Source: VXYL01 sp965199945
Lineage (GTDB): Bacteria; Pseudomonadota; Gammaproteobacteria; Pseudomonadales; Azotimanducaceae
DNA: 64,000 nt
NCBI GenBank assembly: GCA_965199945.1
Contig: OZ241354.1
Coordinates: 1-64,000 of the forward strand
Direction: 5' to 3'
Shown one piece after another: positions 26,498-33,830 of this stretch. Made by a program: the position numbers and the translations under genes. The first letter of the stretch is position 1, and each line of letters begins with the position of its first letter. The notes under the pieces were generated by a model that saw only the letters and a list, made by a program, of their open reading frames with translations, was not told the DNA's origin and made no database searches.

Positions 26498-27163
26498 ATG
26501 GCGCAAGCGGCGGCGGCAGGCCACGCGACGATCTTCCAGGACTGGGGTTCGGACGTCACCACCTTCAAGGGCGTGCCCTGGGGGAAGGCGATGATGTGGA
26601 TCTTCCTGCTCTCGGACACCTTCATCTTCTCGTGCTTCCTCATCAGCTACATGACGGTGCGGATGACCACCGCCGAGCCGTGGCCGAACGCCTCGGACGT
26701 GTTCTCGCTCAACTTCCTGCACTGGCAGTCCGTGCCATTGCTGCTCATCGCCATCATGACCTTCGACCTCATCACCTCGAGCGGCACCATGGCGCTGGCG
26801 GTGAACTACGGCTACCGGCGCGACAAGAAGAAGGCCGTGCGCTTCATCGTCGCCACGGCGTTCTTCGGCGCCGTGTTCGTCGGGATGCAGATGTTCGAGT
26901 GGTACAAGCTGATCTCCGAAGGCGTGCGCCCTTGGAGCAACCCCTGGGGCGCGGAGCAGTTCGGTGCCTGCTTCTTCATGATCACCGGCTTCCACGGCTT
27001 ACACGTCTCGGCCGGCGTCGCCTACTTATTGGTGATCGCGCGGCGCGTCCACAAGGGCAAGTACGACCACACCAACTACGAGATCGTGGAAGTCGCCGGT
27101 CTCTACTGGCACTTCGTGGACCTGGTGTGGGTGTTCATCTTCGCGTTCTTCTACCTGTGGTGA
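26498..27163 (+). CDS. coxC: Cytochrome c oxidase subunit III
   Basis: A 221-residue subunit III of the haem-copper oxidase with five predicted helices, the short form lacking the first two helices of mitochondrial subunit III. Family landmarks: GKAMMWIFLLSDTFIFSCFL, FVGMQMFEWYKLISEGV, the conserved FFMITGFHGLHVSAGVAYLL and the closing GLYWHFVDLVWVFIFAFFYLW. It stabilises subunit I and the proton uptake path. It sits between subunits I and IV in the operon. Confidence 0.95.
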   Translation: MAQAAAAGHATIFQDWGSDVTTFKGVPWGKAMMWIFLLSDTFIFSCFLISYMTVRMTTAEPWPNASDVFSLNFLHWQSVPLLLIAIMTFDLITSSGTMALAVNYGYRRDKKKAVRFIVATAFFGAVFVGMQMFEWYKLISEGVRPWSNPWGAEQFGACFFMITGFHGLHVSAGVAYLLVIARRVHKGKYDHTNYEIVEVAGLYWHFVDLVWVFIFAFFYLW

Positions 27164-27200
27164 TCCACGGGCAGTCGCGGCAAGCACAAGGAGCGAGTTC

Positions 27201-27557
27201 GTGTCGTCGGAAGTAGGCCAGCAGCATCCGCTGTCGCTGTATTTCTGGATCTGGGGGCTGCTGTTCGTGGTGAGCGCCGGCTCCTACGCCACGGACTTCC
27301 TGGAGGCCGGCTACGTCCGCTGGTCGCTCATCATCATCTTCATGCTGCTGAAGGCCGGCTACATCGTCGCCATCTTCATGCACCTGAAGTGGGAGCGCTG
27401 GGCGCTCATCTACGCCCTGCTGCTGCCCCCCGGCGCGTTGCTGGTGCTGATGTGGCTGATGGCCGTGGAATCCGAATACACCTGGCTCACCCGCATCGTG
27501 CATTTCGGCGCCGACCCGTTCCCCATGCGCATCGGGCCGAGCGACGTGCCGCACTAG
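27201..27557 (+). CDS. Cytochrome c oxidase subunit IV (CyoD/CtaF-like)
   Basis: A 118-residue protein with three predicted helices (about residues 14-33, 41-61 and 68-92), the form of the small prokaryotic subunit IV. The FMLLKAGYIVAIFMHLKWERWALIY segment (given in positions 46-70) is the family signature in part: LLKAGYIVAIFMHLKWE. GTG start after AAGGAGCGAG. It closes the oxidase operon; the next gene has its own weak start region 54 bases later. Confidence 0.88.
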   Translation: MSSEVGQQHPLSLYFWIWGLLFVVSAGSYATDFLEAGYVRWSLIIIFMLLKAGYIVAIFMHLKWERWALIYALLLPPGALLVLMWLMAVESEYTWLTRIVHFGADPFPMRIGPSDVPH

Positions 27558-27611
27558 CGGTCTGGTCTGCTCCTGCGGATCCGCTGGCCGGCTCCGGCTT
27601 TCTCTGCACCG

Positions 27612-28382
27612 GTGTTCCTCTTCGACCTGCGTCACGCTCTGCTCGGCGGTGCGTTCGCGTGCTTGGCAGTTCTGGCGCTGCTGGCGGCGACGCAGCCTGA
27701 AGCCGACGCGCTTGTCGGTTTGGTTTCAGCGACGACGGTCGCTGTGTTGCTGCTTCTTCAAATATGGATCGTCTCAGAGGTGCGGCATCGCAGGTCGCGA
27801 CCGCTGGATGAGGCAGAGTTCAGCGCCGTCCGCCAATGGATTGAAGCGCTGGTGGAAGCCGAACGTGTCCCGCCCTTCCAGCTTCGCGTGCAGGATGGCC
27901 GCAACGCCAACGCTGTGACGAGCGGCGGGGCACGTCAACGCTTCGTCGTTGTTGGCCGCGGTCTTCTTGACCAACTCTCGACCGATGAAGTCGAGGCCGT
28001 CCTGGCGCACGAGATTGGCCGCCTGCTGAATCGCGACATGACGCGACGGCTGATCCCGATGCTGTGCCTGAACTACGCCTTTCACGCCCTGTACGTCACT
28101 GCTCTAGTCGCAGTGTTGGGCTTGAATGCCGCCACGGCGTTTTTCGGCGGCGTCGGGGTTGCCATTTTCTGGTGGATCGTCCCTGGCTTCTTCCAGCGCC
28201 GTTGGGTGTTTGACGCGGACCGTCGAGCCGTCGAACTGATCGGCGACGCTGAGGTGTGCATACAAGCGCTGACCAAATTCAGCGAAGTGGCCGGAATCAA
28301 CTTGGACGAGAGACCCATGACGCATCCGCCAATGCGGGCGCGGCTCGAAGCACTCGAACAGCTTGCTCAAGCACCGCGCTAG
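27612..28382 (+). CDS. M48 (HtpX/Oma1)-like membrane protein with degenerate zinc site
   Basis: A 256-residue protein with two N-terminal and two central hydrophobic helices, the topology of M48 peptidases. The zinc helix reads LAHEIGRLLNRD (His133, Glu134, Arg137), so the second histidine of HExxH is arginine. In the later motif WVFDADRRAVEL, the expected glutamate ligand of E-x-x-A-D is valine 199. Two of three metal ligands are therefore missing and proteolysis is unlikely; a binding or regulatory role is possible. The final HPPMRARLEAL element of the family is kept. GTG start, weak ribosome site. It follows the oxidase operon and may be co-transcribed. Confidence 0.8.
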   Translation: MFLFDLRHALLGGAFACLAVLALLAATQPEADALVGLVSATTVAVLLLLQIWIVSEVRHRRSRPLDEAEFSAVRQWIEALVEAERVPPFQLRVQDGRNANAVTSGGARQRFVVVGRGLLDQLSTDEVEAVLAHEIGRLLNRDMTRRLIPMLCLNYAFHALYVTALVAVLGLNAATAFFGGVGVAIFWWIVPGFFQRRWVFDADRRAVELIGDAEVCIQALTKFSEVAGINLDERPMTHPPMRARLEALEQLAQAPR

Positions 28383-28492
28383 CGAGGCTGCACGTCAGAC
28401 TGTCAAGGCTTGCGAGTCCAAACGGAGAACGCCGGCTGCCGCGCGGGCACACCCGTTACAGCTTCGTCCTTCGATTTAATCTAGCGTCGGTT

Positions 28493-28526
28493 CGCGGGAC
28501 TCCACAACTCGCACGGCAGTCCCGCG
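28493..28526. terminator. Inverted repeat between convergent genes
   Basis: CGCGGGACT and AGTCCCGCG form a 9-bp stem with a 16-base loop in the spacer between the M48-like gene and the HiPIP gene. A second perfect hairpin (GGCGGC-TT-GCCGCC, 28535-28548) abuts the HiPIP stop. There is no T run; a bidirectional, perhaps Rho-assisted, stop is plausible. Confidence 0.4.
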
Positions 28527-28547
28527 ATTCCTTGGGCGGCTTGCCGC

Positions 28548-28859
28548 CTACGCCGGCTTGACCACCCAGACCATGCACCAGCCCTTGGCCGCGACGAGCT
28601 TGCCGGGGAGCACGGCGCAGGTGCCCCAGCCGTCCTCGGCGGTCTCGGCGTAGTGGATGCAGTTGTCGCAGAATTGCGTCTTCTGCTCGTCGGTCGTACG
28701 CTTGGGGCTGGCTGCGGCGTCGTGGACGTAGGACAGCGCCACTGCCAGCGGGTCGTCTTCCGTCACCTTCGGCGGCGCTTCGGCGGCGAAGATTCGGCCG
28801 CCGCCGACGGCCAGCACGGGGATGGCCGCGGCGCGGCCTAGGAGCTGTCTGCGATTCAT
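28548..28859 (-). CDS. High-potential iron-sulfur protein (HiPIP)
   Basis: A 103-residue precursor of a periplasmic 4Fe-4S electron carrier. The N-terminus (MNRRQLLGRAAAIPVLAVGG) has a twin-arginine pattern, as expected for a folded, cofactor-loaded export substrate. The four cluster cysteines follow the family spacing: QFCDNCIHYA, WGTCAVLPG and KGWCMVWV. The ATG at 28859 has a strong GGAGGAAC site. A TAAAAT box lies 24-31 bases upstream of the start. HiPIPs commonly deliver electrons to reaction centres or terminal oxidases; the caa3 oxidase 1 kb away is a candidate partner. Confidence 0.93.
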   Translation of the reverse strand: MNRRQLLGRAAAIPVLAVGGGRIFAAEAPPKVTEDDPLAVALSYVHDAAASPKRTTDEQKTQFCDNCIHYAETAEDGWGTCAVLPGKLVAAKGWCMVWVVKPA

Positions 28860-28914
28860 CGTTCCTCCTTGCAGTCGCAGGCGTATTTTATCCACTCCGC
28901 GGTAGCCATCGCAC

Positions 28915-30582
28915 ATGGCGATCAACCCGTTCACACCGCGCGGACGCGCCCTCGCTGCGGGTCTTGCCAGCCGCGTCTGGCGGGACTTCAGCGCCGCCAC
29001 GCGTCATGCGGCCTGCCTTGGGCTGTTCACGCTTGGCGCGTGCTGCTTGGGGCTCGGTCTTGCGCTCGAGAGCGACCGCGCGCCGCCCACGCGCTTCATG
29101 CTGGAAGCCGTCGAGTCCTGGTTCGGCGCGTTCGCGGGCTTGGCGGTCGTCGTCGGCAGCGCCGTCCTCGGGCCTGTGCGCCCCGGCCTTCGCGTGCTGG
29201 CGCGACTCGTCGCGCTGGCGCTCCTGAGCGCGGGATGCTGGTCCGCGGCGGGGCTGGCCGCGGCGATCTACCAGATGCTGCACGGGCAGAAGCCGGAGCT
29301 TGCGCTCTACGGCGTTGGCCTCTACGTCAACCTCGGCTGGAACACACTGCATCTGGCGGCGCTCGCAGTGTTCTTCCAGGCCGTCACGCGGCGGCCTTGG
29401 CTGGGCGCGGCCGCGACGATCGCCCTCTACGCAGTTTCGAATCTCGCGTTCGAGCACCCGCTGCTCCGCTTCGGCGCGCCGGTTCTCGTTTGGTCGGACA
29501 TGAACGGCTACGGGCAGGCGCGAACGTGGCAGTTCGCCGCGGGTCTTTATTGGACGGCGATCTGCGCCCTGCTGCTCGTCGCCGCGCACGTGGCCGCAAG
29601 GCGGCGAACATCATGGCGTCGGCGTCTGTCCGGGGCGGCCGGCGCAACCGCTTGGGCTGCGGTGGTTTTCGCCGTGGCCGCCGCCAGCTGGGTGCTGGTG
29701 AACAGTCCGTCGATCCTCGACCACCCGCGCTACGACGGCCCGGCGCCAAGCTACTCGCGCCTCGATCTCACCGTGGACATCTTCCCGGCCCATCTCGACT
29801 TGACAACCAGCGGCAGCGCCGTGGTCGTCAATCGCGGCGACATCGCCATCCCAGACGTTCTCTTTGCGTTGCCAGCACCGCTCGTCTTCACCAACCTGTC
29901 GCTCACGGGCGAACTAATGGAGAGCGCCCCAAACTGGCGACGCTACCGGCTCAACCGCCCGCTGGAACCGCAGGAGACCTTGCGTTTCGACTTCGAGGCA
30001 CATTGGCCGACTCGGCCCCTGCCGAGCTTGCGCGGCGAACGCGATCTGCACGCCAACGGCGCGTCCTTGCGCATCGCGGACTTGGTGCCGGCGCTTGACG
30101 AGGGTGCGCCGAACGGCGACGTCCGTCTACGCATCCGCCTCGGCACGGCGCTCGGCCAAGTTGCCGTCGCGCCCGGCGGACTGACTCGAACTTGGAAGCA
30201 GGAAGGGCGCCGCTACTTCGAGTACAGCGCCGAGCAGCCCGTTGCGCTGGCGGCCAGCATCCACTCCGGGCGCTACGACGTGGTGCGAGCGCAATGCGGC
30301 AACCGCGAGATCGAGGTCTACATCCACCCGCCGCACGAAGCAGCGCAGCCGCCCTTGCTCGCCGCCGCGCACGAGGCCACGCGCTGCGCCACAGAGACCG
30401 ACCGACGCGCCTCCGTACGCATCGTGGAAACGCCGGACTACGCCCGCACGACCGCCCCCTGGCGATGGTTCGGCAGAGCGAATCGCAGCACTCCCGCCGT
30501 GCCTCTTGCCCAGGCAATCGCCGCGGCACCAGCTGGCGTGGTGCCATACTCGGAGATCGAAGTGGCACGGCTCCTGCCGTAA
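28915..30582 (+). CDS. ABC-permease/M1 aminopeptidase fusion, truncated before the catalytic domain
   Basis: A 555-residue protein. The first 260 residues contain six to seven hydrophobic helices like ABC-2 type permeases. The rest (about 270-555) is the beta-rich N-terminal domain of an M1 peptidase, with the approach to the active site recognisable as GVVPYSEIEV. Full-length relatives run to about 1,100 residues and carry a HExxH catalytic domain after this point; here the frame stops within eight residues. The divergence point coincides with the start of the defence island, so an insertion or deletion probably destroyed the gene. The remaining peptidase domain is not found downstream in this window. 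Confidence 0.7.
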   Translation: MAINPFTPRGRALAAGLASRVWRDFSAATRHAACLGLFTLGACCLGLGLALESDRAPPTRFMLEAVESWFGAFAGLAVVVGSAVLGPVRPGLRVLARLVALALLSAGCWSAAGLAAAIYQMLHGQKPELALYGVGLYVNLGWNTLHLAALAVFFQAVTRRPWLGAAATIALYAVSNLAFEHPLLRFGAPVLVWSDMNGYGQARTWQFAAGLYWTAICALLLVAAHVAARRRTSWRRRLSGAAGATAWAAVVFAVAAASWVLVNSPSILDHPRYDGPAPSYSRLDLTVDIFPAHLDLTTSGSAVVVNRGDIAIPDVLFALPAPLVFTNLSLTGELMESAPNWRRYRLNRPLEPQETLRFDFEAHWPTRPLPSLRGERDLHANGASLRIADLVPALDEGAPNGDVRLRIRLGTALGQVAVAPGGLTRTWKQEGRRYFEYSAEQPVALAASIHSGRYDVVRAQCGNREIEVYIHPPHEAAQPPLLAAAHEATRCATETDRRASVRIVETPDYARTTAPWRWFGRANRSTPAVPLAQAIAAAPAGVVPYSEIEVARLLP

Positions 30583-30723
30583 GCCCTGTGTGCTTGCCCT
30601 GCGGCAATTCGCCGGAACTGCGACGAGCGAGATCGCGCGCCACAGATTCACCCGGTGGACATCGCTCACTCGGCGTATGATGGTGGCACTTGGAACCAAC
30701 TCGAACGGGATCCACCGCACCAG
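30583..30723 (+). other. Left boundary of the defence island
   Basis: This short region links the truncated M1-type gene to the restriction-like cluster. A TATGAT -10-like box at 30676-30681 could start the operon, but no good -35 element is placed 16-18 bases upstream. I see no tRNA or clear attachment repeat. Confidence 0.35.
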
Positions 30724-30852
30724 ATGTACCGCACCGCCGAACAAATCGAGCCTGAATTCAAGAAGTTGCAGTTGACGGTCCGTGGCGTGCATGCGCTGAA
30801 CGCCGCATTTGGTGCAGCCAACGTGCGAGAGAGCCGCAGGGCAACGCGATGA
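30724..30852 (+). CDS. Possible small protein coupled to the cytosine methyltransferase
   Basis: ATG at 30724 opens 42 codons (MYRTAEQIEPEFKKLQLTVR then GVHALNAAFGAANVRESRR) whose TGA overlaps the methyltransferase start as ATGA, the same coupling that links the later genes of the cluster. A GTG at 30655 would give 65 residues. It has no recognised domain. It could be a regulatory leader peptide or the tail of a decayed gene. Confidence 0.4.
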   Translation: MYRTAEQIEPEFKKLQLTVRGVHALNAAFGAANVRESRRATR

Positions 30853-31886
30853 TAAAGGCCATCGATTTCTTCAGCGGCGCGGGCGGCCTGACCAGGGGGT
30901 TTCTCGATGCTGGCATCGACGTCGTCGCTGGTGTCGACAACGACGAGCGCTTGCAGGACACCTACGAGCGCAACAACGAGCCAAGCCGCTTCATCGAGCA
31001 GGACATCGTCGATGTCGACATCGACGCGCTCCGCAGCGAAGTCGGCATACGGCCAACAGATACGACGATATACGCCGCATGTACCCCCTGCCAGCCGTTC
31101 TCGACGCTTAATCGAGGCAAAGGCGACGACGACCGGAAGGCCCTCCTGCTGAGGTTCGCTGCGATCATTGCCCAATCCCCCCCGGACTTCATCGTCGTGG
31201 AGAATGTGCCGGGCTTGAACAATGCCATCGGTCTCGACATCTACCGCCAGTTCGAGGCCGTCCTGGCTGAGAACGGCTTTAGTGCGGACGCTCGCCTGCT
31301 GGACGCCAAGCACTTCGGCGTACCGCAGACGCGAAAGCGCTTCATCCTCATGGGCTCGCGGCATGGCACCGCCAAGCTGCCCGGCCCGACCACCGCCGAC
31401 CAGCCGCCGACGGTTAGAGACCACATCGGCAAGTACCCGCGCATAAGTGATGGCGAAGAGTCGCAAACGCACCCAAACCACATTGCGCGTCCCCTGCAGC
31501 CGCACCACAGGCGCATCGTCGAAGCCGTGCCCCTCGACGGCGGCAGCCGACGCGACATCGCGGACACGTCCATCCTCCTCAAGTGCCACCAAAAGAAGCC
31601 CGGTGCTCACAAAGACGTTTTCGGGCGCATGACTTGGGACGAGCCCAGCCCAACGTTGACTTGCCGCTGCACCGATGTCTATTGCGGACGCTTCGTCCAT
31701 CCCGAACAGCACCGCGGCATCTCCTTGCGCGAAGCCGCTGCGCTACAGACCTTTCCCGATGACTACGAGTTCTTCGGCGGTTCATTGCTGGAGAAGTCGC
31801 GGCAGATAGGCAACGCAGTACCGGTACGTCTTGCCCAGGAGCTCGGCAAAGCCGTCATCGCGTTACATTCGGAGGCGCGTCAATGA
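30849..31886 (+). CDS. C5-cytosine DNA methyltransferase (DruM/DrmMII-like)
   Basis: A 345-residue enzyme with the ordered C5-MTase motifs: DFFSGAGGLTRGF (I, cofactor), CTPCQPFSTLNRG (IV, catalytic cysteine), VVENVPGL (VI), KHFGVPQTRKRFILMG (VIII, then the target-recognition region), and IGNAVPVRLAQELG (X). It transfers methyl groups from S-adenosylmethionine to cytosine C5. Its stop overlaps the next start (ATGA), so it belongs with the GHKL and helicase genes. In known defence systems such a methylase marks self DNA (DruM of Druantia type II, DrmMII of DISARM class 2). The target sequence cannot be read from here. Confidence 0.93.
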   Translation: MIKAIDFFSGAGGLTRGFLDAGIDVVAGVDNDERLQDTYERNNEPSRFIEQDIVDVDIDALRSEVGIRPTDTTIYAACTPCQPFSTLNRGKGDDDRKALLLRFAAIIAQSPPDFIVVENVPGLNNAIGLDIYRQFEAVLAENGFSADARLLDAKHFGVPQTRKRFILMGSRHGTAKLPGPTTADQPPTVRDHIGKYPRISDGEESQTHPNHIARPLQPHHRRIVEAVPLDGGSRRDIADTSILLKCHQKKPGAHKDVFGRMTWDEPSPTLTCRCTDVYCGRFVHPEQHRGISLREAAALQTFPDDYEFFGGSLLEKSRQIGNAVPVRLAQELGKAVIALHSEARQ

Positions 31887-33355
31887 CAGATCGTACTCCG
31901 GATCGGAGCGGCGCCCAGGAACCGTTCCGCATGGACTTCGACATCTACACGATCAAGCACCTCGGTCTGCAGATGTACTCCACCTTGCCGCCCGTCATCG
32001 GCGAGCTTGTTGCAAACGCCTGGGATGCGAATGCGAAACGTGTCGAAATCACGATTCCCGAAGGGCCGATAGACGAACACACGTCCGAAATCACAATTGT
32101 CGACGACGGCATCGGCATGTCCGACGGCGACATTCGGCGGAAGTACCTGATCATCGGCCGAGATAGAAGGGAAGACGAACAGGCGGACGCGACACCCCCG
32201 CCGCTGCGCCGCCAAGTCATGGGTCGCAAAGGCATTGGCAAGTTCTCGGCTTTCGGCATCGCCAAGGAGATCGAAATCGAGAGCGTGCGCGATGGGCATT
32301 GCAGCCGCTTCGTGATGAACTACGACGAGATGCTCCGCAGCGCCAAGCAACGACGTGCCGAGTTCATGCCGCTCTCATCAACCGGCGAAGTGGACGCTGG
32401 TACCGCCATCACGCTTAGGCAGATCACGAAATTCAGAACGCGCAGCATCTCCTTGACGACCTTGCGGCGTGGCCTTGCCAGGCGTTTCGCCGTTGTCGGC
32501 GCCCAGAAGGACTTCGATGTCGTCATCAACGGGAATGCGATCTCCGTTGAGGAACGAGATTTGCAGCGCCTGCTCGACAAGGACGCCGACGGCAAGCCAT
32601 ACCTATGGCAGTACGACAACGAAGAGATCGAACCCAACACCGGTTGGAAGGTCTCCGGCTGGATCGGCGCCTTGGATCGAACCACACCCGATGTCGATGG
32701 CGTGGACCGGGGAATTTCCATCATGGCGCGCGGCAAGCTCGTGCAGGAGCCGTTTCTCTTCCATGCCGTCGTTGGCCAGCAATACGCGCTCTCGTACATC
32801 GTCGGCGAGTTGCATGCGGAATTCGTCGACGACGTCGAAGATACCATCGGCACGAATCGCAACGCGCTGGTGTGGGACACCGATGCCAACACCAAACTCA
32901 TGGCATGGGGTAGAAATCAAGTCAATAAGGTCGCCAGAGAGTGGGCAAGGAAGCGCAGCGACGACAATCAACGTCGTCTGCAGGACAACGACTTGTATCG
33001 GGAGTTCAAAGCAAAGGCAAGTGACACTGGAAACAGGAGAGCGCTGGATCTTGCCGACAAGCTTATTCGACAGGTCATTGGAAGGAACCCGACTGCCGAT
33101 GCCGAGGACATAGAGCCAGTCATTCGGAGTTCGCTGAACTTCATTGAATTCGATGCGTTCCTGGAAATCGCTCAGGACTTGGCGAACTCCGACCTGGAGG
33201 ACGTCGGTCGAATCTTCACGCTCTTTCAGGAGTGGGAGATCGTCGAAGCAAAAGAGATGTCCCGAGTTACGGAAGGCAGAATTACGGCAATTGAAAACTG
33301 CAGGGCCTCATTGAGCGGAACACGCTCGAAGTTCCTACTCTGCACAACTTCTTGA
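31883..33355 (+). CDS. GHKL-family ATPase, frameshifted before its nuclease domain
   Basis: An open frame of 490 residues with a HSP90/MutL-type ATPase domain: PPVIGELVANAWDANAKRVEI (N-box Glu/Asn), ITIVDDGIGMSD (G1, D-x-G-x-G), and GRKGIGKFSAFG (G2). The last 20 residues (from CRASLSGT on) match nothing. A run of four A at 33294-33297 (GAAAACTGCAG) should be five to give EKLQGLIERNTLEVPTLHNFL, which leads straight into the next frame. The native protein was therefore about 645 residues, ATPase plus nuclease. It is either a one-base deletion, a sequencing error or, less likely, programmed frameshifting. The ATG overlaps the methyltransferase stop. Confidence 0.85.
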   Translation: MTDRTPDRSGAQEPFRMDFDIYTIKHLGLQMYSTLPPVIGELVANAWDANAKRVEITIPEGPIDEHTSEITIVDDGIGMSDGDIRRKYLIIGRDRREDEQADATPPPLRRQVMGRKGIGKFSAFGIAKEIEIESVRDGHCSRFVMNYDEMLRSAKQRRAEFMPLSSTGEVDAGTAITLRQITKFRTRSISLTTLRRGLARRFAVVGAQKDFDVVINGNAISVEERDLQRLLDKDADGKPYLWQYDNEEIEPNTGWKVSGWIGALDRTTPDVDGVDRGISIMARGKLVQEPFLFHAVVGQQYALSYIVGELHAEFVDDVEDTIGTNRNALVWDTDANTKLMAWGRNQVNKVAREWARKRSDDNQRRLQDNDLYREFKAKASDTGNRRALDLADKLIRQVIGRNPTADAEDIEPVIRSSLNFIEFDAFLEIAQDLANSDLEDVGRIFTLFQEWEIVEAKEMSRVTEGRITAIENCRASLSGTRSKFLLCTTS

Positions 33356-33819
33356 AAGAGTTCCCTTGGGTCATCGATCCTCGATGGACGCTGGTGGACG
33401 ATGAGGTGCGGTACAGTAAGGTCTTGCGGCAGCAGTTTCCCGACAGCCGGGAGACGCCGGAGATAGATCGCCGCATCGATTTTCTGTGCGTTCGCGAATC
33501 CACCAACTTGGTCGTAGTCGAGATCAAGCGGCCGCAGAAGAAGGTGTCGGAGGCGGAGCTTGAGCAAATTGAACGGTATGTAGCCTTCATGAGAGATCAT
33601 GTCAAGAAGACGACGGATCCGGAAGTCTCGTACCAGCAGGTCGTCGGTTATCTGCTATGTGGCGACTTGGTGGACACATACATGGTACGGGAGCGGCGCC
33701 AGAACCTTGAGCGTTCACGGATTTTCGTGCGTCGGTACGGTGATCTTCTCGACATGGTGAAGCGCGTACATGGGGAGTTCATCCAACGGTACGGTGAACT
33801 CAGGAAGCGAAAGGGCTGA
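33352..33819 (+). CDS. PD-(D/E)XK nuclease domain, C-terminal part of the split GHKL protein
   Basis: Frame of 155 residues from a TTG, and in truth the continuation of the GHKL protein (in-frame codons upstream to about 33298 read KLQGLIERNTLEVPTL). It has the nuclease core RRIDFLCVRESTNLVVVEIK followed by RPQKKVSEAELEQ: aspartate, then E-x-K. This resembles Shedu/DUF4263-type endonuclease domains. ATP-binding by the GHKL half probably gates cutting by this half, by analogy with other ATPase-nuclease defence proteins. It ends 11 bases before the giant helicase gene. Confidence 0.75.
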   Translation: MKEFPWVIDPRWTLVDDEVRYSKVLRQQFPDSRETPEIDRRIDFLCVRESTNLVVVEIKRPQKKVSEAELEQIERYVAFMRDHVKKTTDPEVSYQQVVGYLLCGDLVDTYMVRERRQNLERSRIFVRRYGDLLDMVKRVHGEFIQRYGELRKRKG

Positions 33820-33830
33820 AGGCTCGAGCC

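Noticed and set aside
24593..26995. 800-residue minus-strand open frame across the oxidase genes
   Set aside because: It mirrors conserved coxA and coxC coding sequence; the product is histidine/aspartate rich and has no domain. It is a GC-driven shadow.
28383..28547. tRNA or small RNA between convergent genes
   Set aside because: The inverted repeats do not fold into a cloverleaf and no TTCGA arm with matching acceptor is seen.
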